A stretch of DNA of 64,000 bases from Liberibacter crescens BT-1. GTDB taxonomy: Bacteria; Pseudomonadota; Alphaproteobacteria; Rhizobiales; Rhizobiaceae. The stretch lies in NCBI RefSeq assembly GCF_000325745.1, contig NC_019907.1, positions 578,001-642,000 on the forward strand. Reading direction: 5' to 3'. Of the stretch, positions 23,465 to 31,824 are shown piece after piece. Numbering within the stretch: the stretch's first letter is position 1; every line of letters begins with the position of its first letter. The position numbers were made by a program, and so were the translations under genes. Under the pieces are notes generated by a model, which worked only from the letters and a program-made list of their open reading frames with translations, did no database searches and was not told where the DNA came from.

Positions 23465-26053
23465 ATGAGTTTATCGCCTGAACAGCTGACCACAATAAAC
23501 AGTCTTTACACGAAACTCGCGGCTACTCCGAAGACAGATCGTGCACAGATTAAATCTCTGGCCCTGGAGTATTACGACTCTATCAAGCCTGTTGACGAAT
23601 GGTATGCCACAATGGCCCAGGATGTTATTAAAGATAAAGGATTAAGCGCTATTACGGCCAATAATTATGCCTATAACAAGCTGAACCATGATCTTGGGCT
23701 GGATTATCCTTCCCACGTACCAGAAATCTGGAAAGGCCTGGCCATGGCAGACTATGAGGCGCGCAAAGACAAGAAAGATGGTCACCTGAAGAAGCTCAGT
23801 GGTGCAGACATTGCGCAATATCACACGGATGTTTTTAAACAGGTTTACGGCCCTGCTTCAAAAGCAGAAGAAGCCTGGACAGCCTATCATCTCAGCAAAG
23901 TACTCGGATCCGAAAGCTGGGTGGGAAAAGATGGGTTCTGGGGTGGAGTTAAGATTTACTGGTCAATGGCAAGCAAACATTTGCAATCAGATCCCCAGTC
24001 ACCAGAATATCGCCATTATTTTGAATGGCTTCAGGATATGCGCCTATCTGTTTGGGATGGACGCAAGGGCCCAGAGTGGTCACATTCTAGCTGGGAAAAA
24101 GGTGATGGCGTCATCTGGAAATCTCTGGAAGAATCTTGGGAAGGTATACCGTACCCGCTCAATAACCCGGACAGTAAAATTGCAGAGGTATTGAATAAAT
24201 TCCCAAAGGAATTTTTTGATTTTATCAAAAAATATCAAGAGTCTCATCCTCTAGGAATGGTTTTAAATGGAGCTGAAGATTTGGTTTTAGACCTAGTATA
24301 TGGGTTTTATCAATTTGATTCTGATATCCGCTCCATCATAAAGAAAGCGGTTCAGGAGAAACCGAGCCGTATCAAGATGGATTACGAAAGAATAAAAAAA
24401 TATTTTGAGACGGAAGGATCCTTGGCAACCATCAAGCAGGGGATGATGTTGGAAAGTTACAAAAAACCTGATGAAGCAAAATGGCAGATGATCTCTTCCA
24501 TGATTACTGCACCGAAAGTCAGTCAACCTGGCGAGGATGCTGCAAGCGATGCGGATGATGATCTGATCGATTGTGACACAGTTGATATGGATATGCTCAA
24601 ACGTGTCAATGACTATACTCCGGAGCGCATGCTGTTTGCCATCAATAAAAAACATGTCAAGGCAGGCAAAAAAGACTGCCTGATCATCGGCGGCAACAAT
24701 AAGGATAAACTGGCCGGTGGTGATGGCGATGATCTGATCATCGGTGGTAAAGGACGTGACTGTCTCAAAACAGGAAATGGCAGTAACACATTGATCGGTG
24801 GACCAGGCAATGATAAGCTGATTGCGCATTGTACAAAGGGTACAAGCGTCAATTATCTCTATGGCGGTGAAGGAAAAGACAAAATCATCGCCGGCGGTCA
24901 TAAGGATCTTGGTACAAGCATGAACCATCTCTATGGCGGTGAGGGCAATGACAAGATCTTCTTCCATGGATCCCATCATACCCATGCGGTGATTGATGCG
25001 GGTAAAGGCAATGATCTTATCTTTCTCAAGGAAACAACACGTGATGAGAATGTCAGGATTGTTTTCCACAAAGGAGATGGTCATGATTTTATTGAAAGCC
25101 GCAAGAATGGTTATATCCTGGATCTTGTTGATACGGATTCATCCGATGTGGCAGTCTTTGTCCCAAGGCTGCACCGCACGACAGCCATTATACAGATCAA
25201 GTCGACCGGGGAGACGATTGTGGCCAGAGACATTAAAGATCAAAACCTGCAAATCCGTTTTAATAATCAGGACACCACAGTATCGTTATCGAGCCTCCTT
25301 CCGAAGGAAGATATTGATCAATTGAAGGTTGATCTTGATCCTATGCTTCTTTTACGTATCAAACAAAAGAATTATCTGGAATTGAAGCTTCCTACGGCTT
25401 GCCAGAAAAAAAACATGGAAAAAGGTTTCCATATATGGAGTTTATCGGACGTCTGCTTATATAATATAGTAAGAGCCGACGTGGTTCAGGAAGATATGGA
25501 TCAGTATTTTGGGAAAGAAGAAGAAGCCACTTCCTCTGAGCCAGCGGTCACTGATGATGCTACCATTGCCAGCAGTCCTGATACAGAAGAAATTCCCCCG
25601 GCGCCAGCCCCTCAGCACCTGCATTATCCCTATGACTTCGATCAGCATGTGGATCATGTCTGTTCAAGAATAGACAAAAAGGATATTAATTTCTTTGATG
25701 GTGACAACTATCCTAAACCAGACGGAGAAGATAGCTATGGGTCTTATATGAAGAAGCTTGATCCGTATTATTGTGAGCGCTATGAAAGCTCAAACAAGAA
25801 GTACCAAAAAGATCTGGTCACCGATCTCATAAAGATAACAGAGCATGGATCTGTTGGCGATACAGAGGTGCATTCGCTTTTATACGGTTGGGACAAGTAC
25901 TCAGCAGTAGAAATAGACGGTTATATCGATACTGTGATCGATCGTGAATTTCAGAAGAGTTATGGCAAGAATTCTTATGAGCAGGATGAACAACAGGATG
26001 ATCTTCTGCATACATCATCAGAAATGTTCCATGATGATGCAATGATTGCATAA
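23465..26053 (+). CDS. RTX-type calcium-binding repeat protein, module C
   Basis: This 862-residue protein is the inverted twin of the one at 15848-18436. It differs at residues 44, 52, 57 and 91 (Glu, Asp, Lys, Gly here). Domain order is a conserved unnamed N-terminal domain, a variable region to about residue 390, YTPERMLFAINKKHVKAGKK leading into RTX nonapeptides (about 404-520), a KGDGHDFIE-type domain, a long variable C-terminal region, and the shared tail ending HDDAMIA. No signal peptide is present. RTX proteins are usually exported by type I systems and fold on calcium outside the cell, but the exporter is not here. A tRNA-Thr gene follows about 290 bp downstream on the other strand. 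Confidence 0.85.
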   Translation: MSLSPEQLTTINSLYTKLAATPKTDRAQIKSLALEYYDSIKPVDEWYATMAQDVIKDKGLSAITANNYAYNKLNHDLGLDYPSHVPEIWKGLAMADYEARKDKKDGHLKKLSGADIAQYHTDVFKQVYGPASKAEEAWTAYHLSKVLGSESWVGKDGFWGGVKIYWSMASKHLQSDPQSPEYRHYFEWLQDMRLSVWDGRKGPEWSHSSWEKGDGVIWKSLEESWEGIPYPLNNPDSKIAEVLNKFPKEFFDFIKKYQESHPLGMVLNGAEDLVLDLVYGFYQFDSDIRSIIKKAVQEKPSRIKMDYERIKKYFETEGSLATIKQGMMLESYKKPDEAKWQMISSMITAPKVSQPGEDAASDADDDLIDCDTVDMDMLKRVNDYTPERMLFAINKKHVKAGKKDCLIIGGNNKDKLAGGDGDDLIIGGKGRDCLKTGNGSNTLIGGPGNDKLIAHCTKGTSVNYLYGGEGKDKIIAGGHKDLGTSMNHLYGGEGNDKIFFHGSHHTHAVIDAGKGNDLIFLKETTRDENVRIVFHKGDGHDFIESRKNGYILDLVDTDSSDVAVFVPRLHRTTAIIQIKSTGETIVARDIKDQNLQIRFNNQDTTVSLSSLLPKEDIDQLKVDLDPMLLLRIKQKNYLELKLPTACQKKNMEKGFHIWSLSDVCLYNIVRADVVQEDMDQYFGKEEEATSSEPAVTDDATIASSPDTEEIPPAPAPQHLHYPYDFDQHVDHVCSRIDKKDINFFDGDNYPKPDGEDSYGSYMKKLDPYYCERYESSNKKYQKDLVTDLIKITEHGSVGDTEVHSLLYGWDKYSAVEIDGYIDTVIDREFQKSYGKNSYEQDEQQDDLLHTSSEMFHDDAMIA

Positions 26054-26163
26054 GAGCTTGGATCTCACTCAAGGAGGGCTTTCTTATTCAAAGAGAGCCT
26101 TCTTAAGGCTCCTTCACTGCACAGCCCCTTTCAAAAAAACAACTGTCATCACCAGGTATATCG
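26054..26163 (+). repeat. Shared 3' flank of RTX genes, copy 3
   Basis: This is the 110-bp trailer shared with 5570-5685 and 15738-15847, ending at CACCAGGTATATCG. It contains the GAGCCTTCTTAAGGCTC hairpin about 45 bp after the stop codon. The sequence beyond 26163 is unique. Confidence 0.85.
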
Positions 26164-26344
26164 AATAGTAGGTGTGCTCAACCGTCAGGAAAAAGAAACT
26201 TAATATTTCTGGAAGCTCTCCAAGGAAGCAGCAGAATAGAAAGGTATGGTACAGGAAGGAGAGGGAAGTAAAAAAGTCTTACCTTTTTTAAGATGCGACC
26301 AAATCAAGGAAAAACCCAGTAAAATCAAAGTTTTAATCATTATA

Positions 26345-26420
26345 TGGTGCCCCCGACAGGTCTCGAACCTGTGACCTCCTGATTACAAATCAGGCGCTCT
26401 ACCATCTGAGCTACAAGGGC
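26345..26420 (-). tRNA. tRNA-Thr (anticodon TGT)
   Basis: On the minus strand GCCCTTGTAGCTCAG opens a complete cloverleaf. The anticodon arm CTGATTTGTAATCAG carries TGT, the T-arm has GGTTCGAGACC, the acceptor end is CGGGGGC pairing with GCCCTTG, and an encoded CCA is present. It is 76 nt including CCA. Confidence 0.95.
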
Positions 26421-26542
26421 AACGCTTATCATGATGAAGTAACATGCTTTTATAGAAAAATAAGTGTATGTTCCTTAATAGGATAAATCAATCAACTTCT
26501 ACTGAAAATTTCAATAAAATTTTTCACTGGTTAAACATTATT

Positions 26543-26809
26543 TTAGAAACCCATTCTTCCATATCCATAAAAAGGATCTCTCATACTTTCAGCAGAAATA
26601 ATGCGTTGAGCACGGTAATCTGAACGACGATCAAGGTCAAGCTTCATCATACATGAAGCAAAGCCTTCTGTTTTTGCTTTAAAGCCATATGAATAGCATT
26701 TTGATTCATCATAGGCTCGTTGTTCTTCCGGCGTTATCGTTTTGCAACTTGAAAGAAGTATAGATGTAATAGACATCATGCTGAATAGTAAAGCTTGTTT
26801 TGAATACAT
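26543..26809 (-). CDS. Small lipoprotein, tandem copy 1
   Basis: This 88-residue protein starts with a hydrophobic signal ending in the lipobox LSSC (Cys at about residue 22), so it is probably lipid-anchored. The mature part has TITPEEQRAYDESKC, three further cysteines and a YGYGRMGF end. It is a tandem paralogue of the gene immediately upstream: the leaders (TTCCTTTATAGAAATAGAAA) and trailers (TTTTTCAC..GGTTA) are also duplicated. I do not recognise a named family. Confidence 0.7.
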   Translation of the reverse strand: MYSKQALLFSMMSITSILLSSCKTITPEEQRAYDESKCYSYGFKAKTEGFASCMMKLDLDRRSDYRAQRIISAESMRDPFYGYGRMGF

Positions 26810-26905
26810 TTAAGAGAGTTCCTTTATAGAAATAGAAATTCTTGTGCAAATTTCAATAAAGTTTTTCACGGGTTAGATATTATTTTAAAAACCTATTCTT
26901 CCATA

Positions 26906-27310
26906 TCACCAAGAACCTCCTATACTTATACCTGAAGAAGAAATAATACGTTTAGGATGGTATGGATGGTATTTAGGATCGTAGTAATATGGACGATTAT
27001 AACCACGAGCAGGCTCAGGAGTCATTGCTCCAAATCCATACCCATGATCACCAGGCCCATGATAACGATAACCAGGCCTTCTCATCCTTTCAGCAGAAAT
27101 AATGCGTTGAACACGATCATCTGAACTACGATTAAGATCAAGATTCATCATACATGAAGCAAGGCTTTCCGTTCTTTCTTTAAAGCCATATGAACTGCAT
27201 TTTGATCGATCATAGGCTCGTTGTTCTTCCGGCGTTATCGTTTTGCAACTTGAAAGCAGTATAGATGTAATAGATATCATGCTGAATAGTAAAACTTTTT
27301 TTGAATACAT
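26906..27310 (-). CDS. Small lipoprotein, tandem copy 2 with a His/Tyr/Pro-rich tail
   Basis: I start this at the ATG at 27310 (MYSKKVLLFSM), which aligns with copy 1. An upstream in-frame ATG would put 13 polar residues before the signal. The lipobox LSSC is followed by the same TITPEEQRAYDRSKC core, then a 50-residue insertion rich in Tyr, Pro, His and Gly. After the TGA stop at 26906 the same frame continues as YGRIGF then TAA, matching the YGRMGF end of copy 1. The present stop is therefore probably a recent nonsense change that trims six residues. Confidence 0.68.
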   Translation of the reverse strand: MYSKKVLLFSMISITSILLSSCKTITPEEQRAYDRSKCSSYGFKERTESLASCMMNLDLNRSSDDRVQRIISAERMRRPGYRYHGPGDHGYGFGAMTPEPARGYNRPYYYDPKYHPYHPKRIISSSGISIGGSW

Positions 27311-27666
27311 TAAAGAGAATTCCTTTATAGAAATAGAAATTTTTATCAATTAATAAAAATTGTAACTGAGTATAAAATTTTTTTGTTATTACTAGGGATA
27401 AAGTATAGTATAAGGGTTAAGAGATTAAAATAGGTACATTATGAAAATATTGTTCTAAGGATTAAATAAATTTTGAAATCTATTGATTTAACAGAAATTC
27501 GAGGTTACCATAATATGTATTAACTATATAAAATCCTTGTTATTAGGGTTTCCTCTTGTTAGATATAAAAAATATCATTAAGTAAACATTCTTAAGGGGA
27601 TGAGTAATTCAGCATATTATGCAAGGTCTAATGCATGAATTGATGCGTTAATATTATTTTTTACTT
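27311..27666. other. Intergenic, no feature seen
   Basis: About 356 bp of AT-rich sequence lie between the lipoprotein gene and tRNA-Gln. Apart from the promoter and leader of the lipoprotein gene I see no frame, repeat or RNA that I can support. Confidence 0.6.
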
Positions 27667-27740
27667 TGGGGCGTAGCCAAGCGGCAAGGCAGTGGTTTTT
27701 GGTACCGCGATCCCTGGTTCGAATCCAGGCGCCCCAGCCA
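27667..27740 (+). tRNA. tRNA-Gln (anticodon TTG)
   Basis: TGGGGCG pairs with CGCCCCA. The D-arm is AGCCAAGCGGCAAGGC, the anticodon arm GTGGT-TTTTGGT-ACCGC carries TTG, the T-arm has CTGGTTCGAATCCAG, and the end is GCCA with encoded CCA. It is 74 nt long. The T at position 1 is typical of tRNA-Gln. Confidence 0.95.
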
Positions 27741-28061
27741 TTGTTGTTTCTCTTAAATTATAGCATTAGATTTCAGGCTATTTTATCTATGGAATGAAGG
27801 AAGATATTTATTCCATCTTGGAAAATAAGGAAGCGTTTAATGTATAGTGAAAGTTTAAAAGTTTCTTTGGAAACGAGATCGTATCAAAACCAATCATAAT
27901 TTTATTCTAAATAATATTTAAATCGGTGGCAAAGGATTTTGCTTGTGCACTGTGTCGTCTAATTCGTTAAAATAAGATACGGTAACAAGAGGTCTTGTTC
28001 AAATCACACATTCCAGCCATTCTTAATTTGGAATGACCTATAAGGTTATCAATAATCCTTT
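27741..28061. other. Intergenic, no gene seen
   Basis: About 320 bp follow tRNA-Gln. CATTCC and GGAATG near 28009-28035 can pair, and the text before it (GTTCAAATC...CCAGCCA) recalls a tRNA 3' half, but the T-stem does not pair. Nothing else is supported. Confidence 0.5.
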
Positions 28062-28802
28062 TTATGAAGAAATTTTCTTTTGACCAAGTTTAGGAAAAAA
28101 TTGTAAAATGGACCCAATTGTATAAAGGTAAATTCCGCAAATTATAAAGGCGATATAAGACCACAATGGTAACTGAAAATGGGAAAAAAGAGAGTAACAC
28201 CCTATAGCAGACCAACATATAAAAATAAAGATATTTAAAGGGCGCAGTCGGACAACGCGTATCGGATGAAGGAAGTGGATAGGCATAAAGGTAAGAATTA
28301 CTGAAAGGATAATCAAGCTCATTGAGATAAGCGGAGTGGTTTGGATAACAAAGAGAGTAAAAACAATCATGTTCCAGACTGCTGGAAAGCCACAAAAGAA
28401 ATAATCTTCTGTTTTCATGTTTTTATCGGCATAATATATAGCACTTGATATCACAATCATTGCTGCCGCCAGGGATGAACACCAGGAAGTACCAAGAAGA
28501 TTGCTTTGGTAAAGTGCAAAGGCTGGTAGGAGGACATAAGTGAGATAGTCAATAATATTATCAAGCATATCTCCTGACCAGTTTGGTAGAATTTCTTTTA
28601 CACGCATTTTTCTGGCGATAGGGCCATCAAAGCCGTCGATAACAAGAGCGAGACCAATCCACAAAAACATATCAATAAATCTATATTCAGCTGCTGCTGT
28701 AACACCAAGAAAGGCCAGAAAAGAACCAGAAGCAGTGAAAATATGTACGGAAAAAGCCCGAAATTGTTGGTAAGGTAAATTTTTATATTTTAATTTTTTC
28801 AT
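28062..28802 (-). CDS. pcs: Phosphatidylcholine synthase (CDP-diacylglycerol:choline)
   Basis: This 246-residue integral membrane protein has about seven to eight spans. The CDP-alcohol phosphotransferase motif reads DGPIARKMR...GDMLDNIID. The gap between AR and G is 12 residues, the longer spacing characteristic of bacterial Pcs rather than of phosphatidylglycerophosphate synthase. Pcs makes phosphatidylcholine from CDP-diacylglycerol and host- or medium-derived choline. The enzyme is typical of Rhizobiales and other host-associated bacteria. It is divergent from the hydroxylase gene at 28990. Confidence 0.9.
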   Translation of the reverse strand: MKKLKYKNLPYQQFRAFSVHIFTASGSFLAFLGVTAAAEYRFIDMFLWIGLALVIDGFDGPIARKMRVKEILPNWSGDMLDNIIDYLTYVLLPAFALYQSNLLGTSWCSSLAAAMIVISSAIYYADKNMKTEDYFFCGFPAVWNMIVFTLFVIQTTPLISMSLIILSVILTFMPIHFLHPIRVVRLRPLNIFIFICWSAIGCYSLFSHFQLPLWSYIAFIICGIYLYTIGSILQFFPKLGQKKISS

Positions 28803-28989
28803 CTTTTAATATTCTATCAAATTTGTATATTTTTATAGCAAAGCACTTTAACTTTACGGTAACTATTACCTTAGAAATTCAGATGATCATAGCTTTTTTA
28901 AGAGATTTTTCAAAATTTTCAATAGGATGAATGGATTTAAAGAATATTTATGATTAAATTTTATTAATAATATTAACGGAAATTGCATT

Positions 28990-30213
28990 ATGAAGCATTT
29001 TGATATCGTAATAATAGGAGCTGGCCTTGCCGGGAATATGGTTGCTCTTGGTGCTGCAAAAATGGGTCTCAAGGTAGCACTTGTTTCTCTACGTCATCCA
29101 AAAGACTGGCGAACAACGATGTTGATGGATGAAGGTGTTTATTTCTTAAAACATATTGATGTCTGGAATGAAGTTCAACATGCGGCAGCTCCTGTTTCAG
29201 AGATTAAAATATTTGATACGAGTGATCATTTCGTAACAGCACCGACCGTTACGTTTTCATCTTCTGAAATCGGTCTTGATGTCTTGGGTTATAATTTCCG
29301 AAATGACATTCTTATCAAGGCTCTTGATCAGGCAGTTGCACAAAGTCTGCAGATTAGTTTCTTTGAAAGCCTTGTTGAGCATATCTTTGTTAATAAAGAC
29401 AAAGTTTGTTTAATCCTTTCAACAGGAGAAATCCTTTATAGTGATTTCGTTGTTGGTAGTGATGGACGAAATTCCATAGTCCGAAAACAGCTAGGTTTTG
29501 GTGAAAAGCAATGGTCGTATCTTCAAACAGCATTGGTACTTAATTTTAAACATGATTTTCCACATTATGGACAATGTATTGAATTTCATCTGTTTCCAGG
29601 TCCTTTTACACAGGTTCCCTTGTTGGGCAACCAATCCAGTCTTGTTTGGGTTATGAATCCTGATGTTGCGCGTATATACCTAGAGATGCCTCTGGACAAA
29701 CTTTCTTTGAAGATAGAAGAAAACATGTATTCTATGCTCGGAAAAATTGAAGTATTAGAAGGGGTCCAATGTTGGCCGTTATCAGGTATGGTTGCGCACC
29801 AATTCGGGAAAGGTCGAATGGCTATCGTTGGTGAAGCTGCACATGTTTTGCCTCCTATAGGAGCTCAGGGATTTAATATATCTATGCGCGATATTATTCT
29901 TCTCTTAAAAGTTTTGGAAAATAATCGTTATTCTTTTTCTGATGCAGGAGATCGTTTCCATAAGCTTCGAAGAGGAAGTGTTATCGGAAGAACAGTTGCT
30001 ATTGATTTATTCAACCGTTCTTTGTTATCACAAGGAATATTTTTCAATCTTTTGCGTGTTACAACATTTCATTCGCTTGAAAAAATAAAACCGCTTCGCC
30101 AGTTGGTTACACGCACGGGCCTTTTACTGCATGATGATTGGAAATACTCTCCCTTTGCAAGAAAAGAGAGAATTTTTCCTTTCAAAGAAAATACAAAAAA
30201 AACACTGATCTAA
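28990..30213 (+). CDS. UbiH/UbiF/COQ6-family FAD-dependent hydroxylase
   Basis: This 407-residue flavoprotein monooxygenase has three FAD/NAD-binding motifs: IIGAGLAGNMVALGAAKMG at the start, VGSDGRNSIVRKQLG near 155, and GRMAIVGEAAHVLPPIGAQG near 275. In the last, Glu replaces the common Asp of GDAAH. The family hydroxylates the aromatic ring of ubiquinone precursors. Which ring position this copy acts on cannot be told. Its 3' end is two bases from that of the convergent permease gene, so no separate terminator fits between them. Confidence 0.85.
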   Translation: MKHFDIVIIGAGLAGNMVALGAAKMGLKVALVSLRHPKDWRTTMLMDEGVYFLKHIDVWNEVQHAAAPVSEIKIFDTSDHFVTAPTVTFSSSEIGLDVLGYNFRNDILIKALDQAVAQSLQISFFESLVEHIFVNKDKVCLILSTGEILYSDFVVGSDGRNSIVRKQLGFGEKQWSYLQTALVLNFKHDFPHYGQCIEFHLFPGPFTQVPLLGNQSSLVWVMNPDVARIYLEMPLDKLSLKIEENMYSMLGKIEVLEGVQCWPLSGMVAHQFGKGRMAIVGEAAHVLPPIGAQGFNISMRDIILLLKVLENNRYSFSDAGDRFHKLRRGSVIGRTVAIDLFNRSLLSQGIFFNLLRVTTFHSLEKIKPLRQLVTRTGLLLHDDWKYSPFARKERIFPFKENTKKTLI

Positions 30214-30215
30214 CC

Positions 30216-31484
30216 TTAAGTTTTTGCAAAGATTTGTTTTGACAACCAGCCATATAGAGCGATGTTTAGATAGCAGAAAACAGGAACAAGCAACGCGACT
30301 TTTAAATTACTGATATCGGCGACATACCCGGTAATAAGTGGGACAATAGCTCCTCCGACGATTGCCATGCAGATCAGACCAGATCCTTCTGGAGCGCGGC
30401 TACCAAGACCAAAATTAGCCAAGGAAAAAATTGTTGGAAACATGATTGAATTAAACAAACCGATAGCAATTAATGACCATCCGGATATCCAGCCATAGGA
30501 AGAGGCAGAAATTAATAGGAGAAGAGAAGCCATACTGCCTGTAAAAGCTAAAATTTTGCCTGCTGAATGATGCGTAAGAAACCAAGAACCAATAAATCGG
30601 CCGATCATTGCACTTCCCCAATACATGGCAGCATGTTTACCAGCACTGACTCCATTCAGGGATAACGTATCCTCACGCATCAGATAGTTTACCATCATAC
30701 TTCCAACACTTACTTCAGCTCCGACATATAAGAAAATGCAAAGTGAACCAAACAGGAAACGAAAATTTTTTAGGAGTTCAAGAGATTTTATAAAGCTGAC
30801 TGCCTCCAGATTTTTTTCAGAGAGACTATTTCGCTGAAACCAAATTAACAAGCTAATCCCTAGTAATACAGTTGCAATTATAAAGTAGGTGTCGGAGATA
30901 ATTGATGTTTCGTAAATCCGGTATTGATATAAATCTTCTGCTGACATTGATGAAACATCAACGTTAGACAGGTTGTTCAGGATGATTATAGCACCAATAT
31001 AAGGCGCTATTGTTGTTCCTAGGGAATTGAAGGCTTGTGCAAATGTGAGTCTGCTGGCCGTTGTTAGAGGATCTCCGAGCAAGGAAATAAGAGGATTTGA
31101 AACAACTTGTACCATTGTGATTCCAGAAGCAAGAATACATAAGGCAAATAAAAATAAGAAAAAAGAGACTGATTTGGAAGCTAAAATAAAACACAAACAT
31201 CCAACAGCCATGATAGAGAGGCCTACACAAGCGCTACGCATATAGCCATACTTACGAACAAGAAGACCACAAGGGACAGAAATAAAGAAATAACTCGCGA
31301 AAAAAGCTGATTGAATTAACATGGCTTTTGAATATGAAAGGCTAAACAATTCTTTCAGTTTTGGAATTAAAATATCATTTAAACTGGTTATGCCTCCAAA
31401 GACAAAAAAAAGTATAAATACGTAAACTTTTAAATGCATTTTATTGCTGTCATCACTCTTTCTAGAACCCATAGTATTTATCAT
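30216..31484 (-). CDS. MFS sugar permease of the FucP/GluP type
   Basis: This 422-residue protein has 12 predicted spans. The segment VQVVSNPLISLLGDP and LTFAQAFNSLGTTIAPYIGA fits the FHS subgroup (L-fucose permease; Brucella glucose/galactose transporter), with the conserved Asn-Pro and Gln/Asn residues. Members are proton-linked sugar importers of the inner membrane. The substrate here is not certain. Glucose or galactose is the best guess in a Rhizobiales setting. Confidence 0.85.
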   Translation of the reverse strand: MINTMGSRKSDDSNKMHLKVYVFILFFVFGGITSLNDILIPKLKELFSLSYSKAMLIQSAFFASYFFISVPCGLLVRKYGYMRSACVGLSIMAVGCLCFILASKSVSFFLFLFALCILASGITMVQVVSNPLISLLGDPLTTASRLTFAQAFNSLGTTIAPYIGAIIILNNLSNVDVSSMSAEDLYQYRIYETSIISDTYFIIATVLLGISLLIWFQRNSLSEKNLEAVSFIKSLELLKNFRFLFGSLCIFLYVGAEVSVGSMMVNYLMREDTLSLNGVSAGKHAAMYWGSAMIGRFIGSWFLTHHSAGKILAFTGSMASLLLLISASSYGWISGWSLIAIGLFNSIMFPTIFSLANFGLGSRAPEGSGLICMAIVGGAIVPLITGYVADISNLKVALLVPVFCYLNIALYGWLSKQIFAKT

Positions 31485-31824
31485 TTGTATTTCTCCTATA
31501 GAGTTTGAAAACTTATCGTTTGAACAAAACGTAATCTATATATAATCTATATATAGGTGTATGGCATAATTCTTCTCATTAAGAAACTTAAAAAATAAAA
31601 TTACTTAATTTGCTTTAAAATTTTTAAAAATCAATCTATTATTTTGATGATTAAAGATGGATTGATGGTGTATCTTGTATAAGAATATAAACGGGTTCTT
31701 ATATAGGCTCTAGCCGGATGATCATTGCACTGGTTTTCTAAACATAATGACTATAAAAGTTTTTATTATTGCGGCACTGATATATAAGATATGAATTTGA
31801 TATCTTTAAGGAAAATGTTTTTAA
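31485..31824. other. Intergenic region upstream of two divergent genes
   Basis: About 340 bp lie between the divergent permease and AbrB-family genes. AATCTATATAT occurs twice in tandem at about 31531-31554. I see no gene and no clear operator. Confidence 0.5.

Larger units (their letters stand above)
22242..26163 (+). repeat. Right arm of a 3.92-kb inverted repeat
   Basis: This arm is the counterpart of 15738-19657 in opposite orientation. It starts in the trailer of the gene at 21416 (TATTTTTTTAAGTAAAATTG) and ends at CACCAGGTATATCG after the RTX gene. Arm lengths differ by only 2 bp, and that difference lies in the hairpin between membrane gene and RTX gene. The spacer between arms is about 2.58 kb and holds dapA, smpB and one membrane gene. 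Confidence 0.93.

Noticed and set aside
26164-26420. tRNA-Thr as an attachment site for an integrated island carrying module C
   Set aside because: The repeat edge is about 180 bp from the tRNA, no partial tRNA copy occurs at the other end, and no integrase gene is present.
26906-26908. TGA read as Trp (altered genetic code)
   Set aside because: Trp is coded by TGG throughout the conserved genes, and TGA serves as the stop of the ABC ATPase gene at 35285-35287. The in-frame TGA here is better explained as a mutation.
27930-28035. Possible second, decayed tRNA after tRNA-Gln (GTTCAAATC ... CCAGCCA)
   Set aside because: The T-stem does not pair and no D- or anticodon arm can be drawn, so only the 3' end resembles a tRNA.
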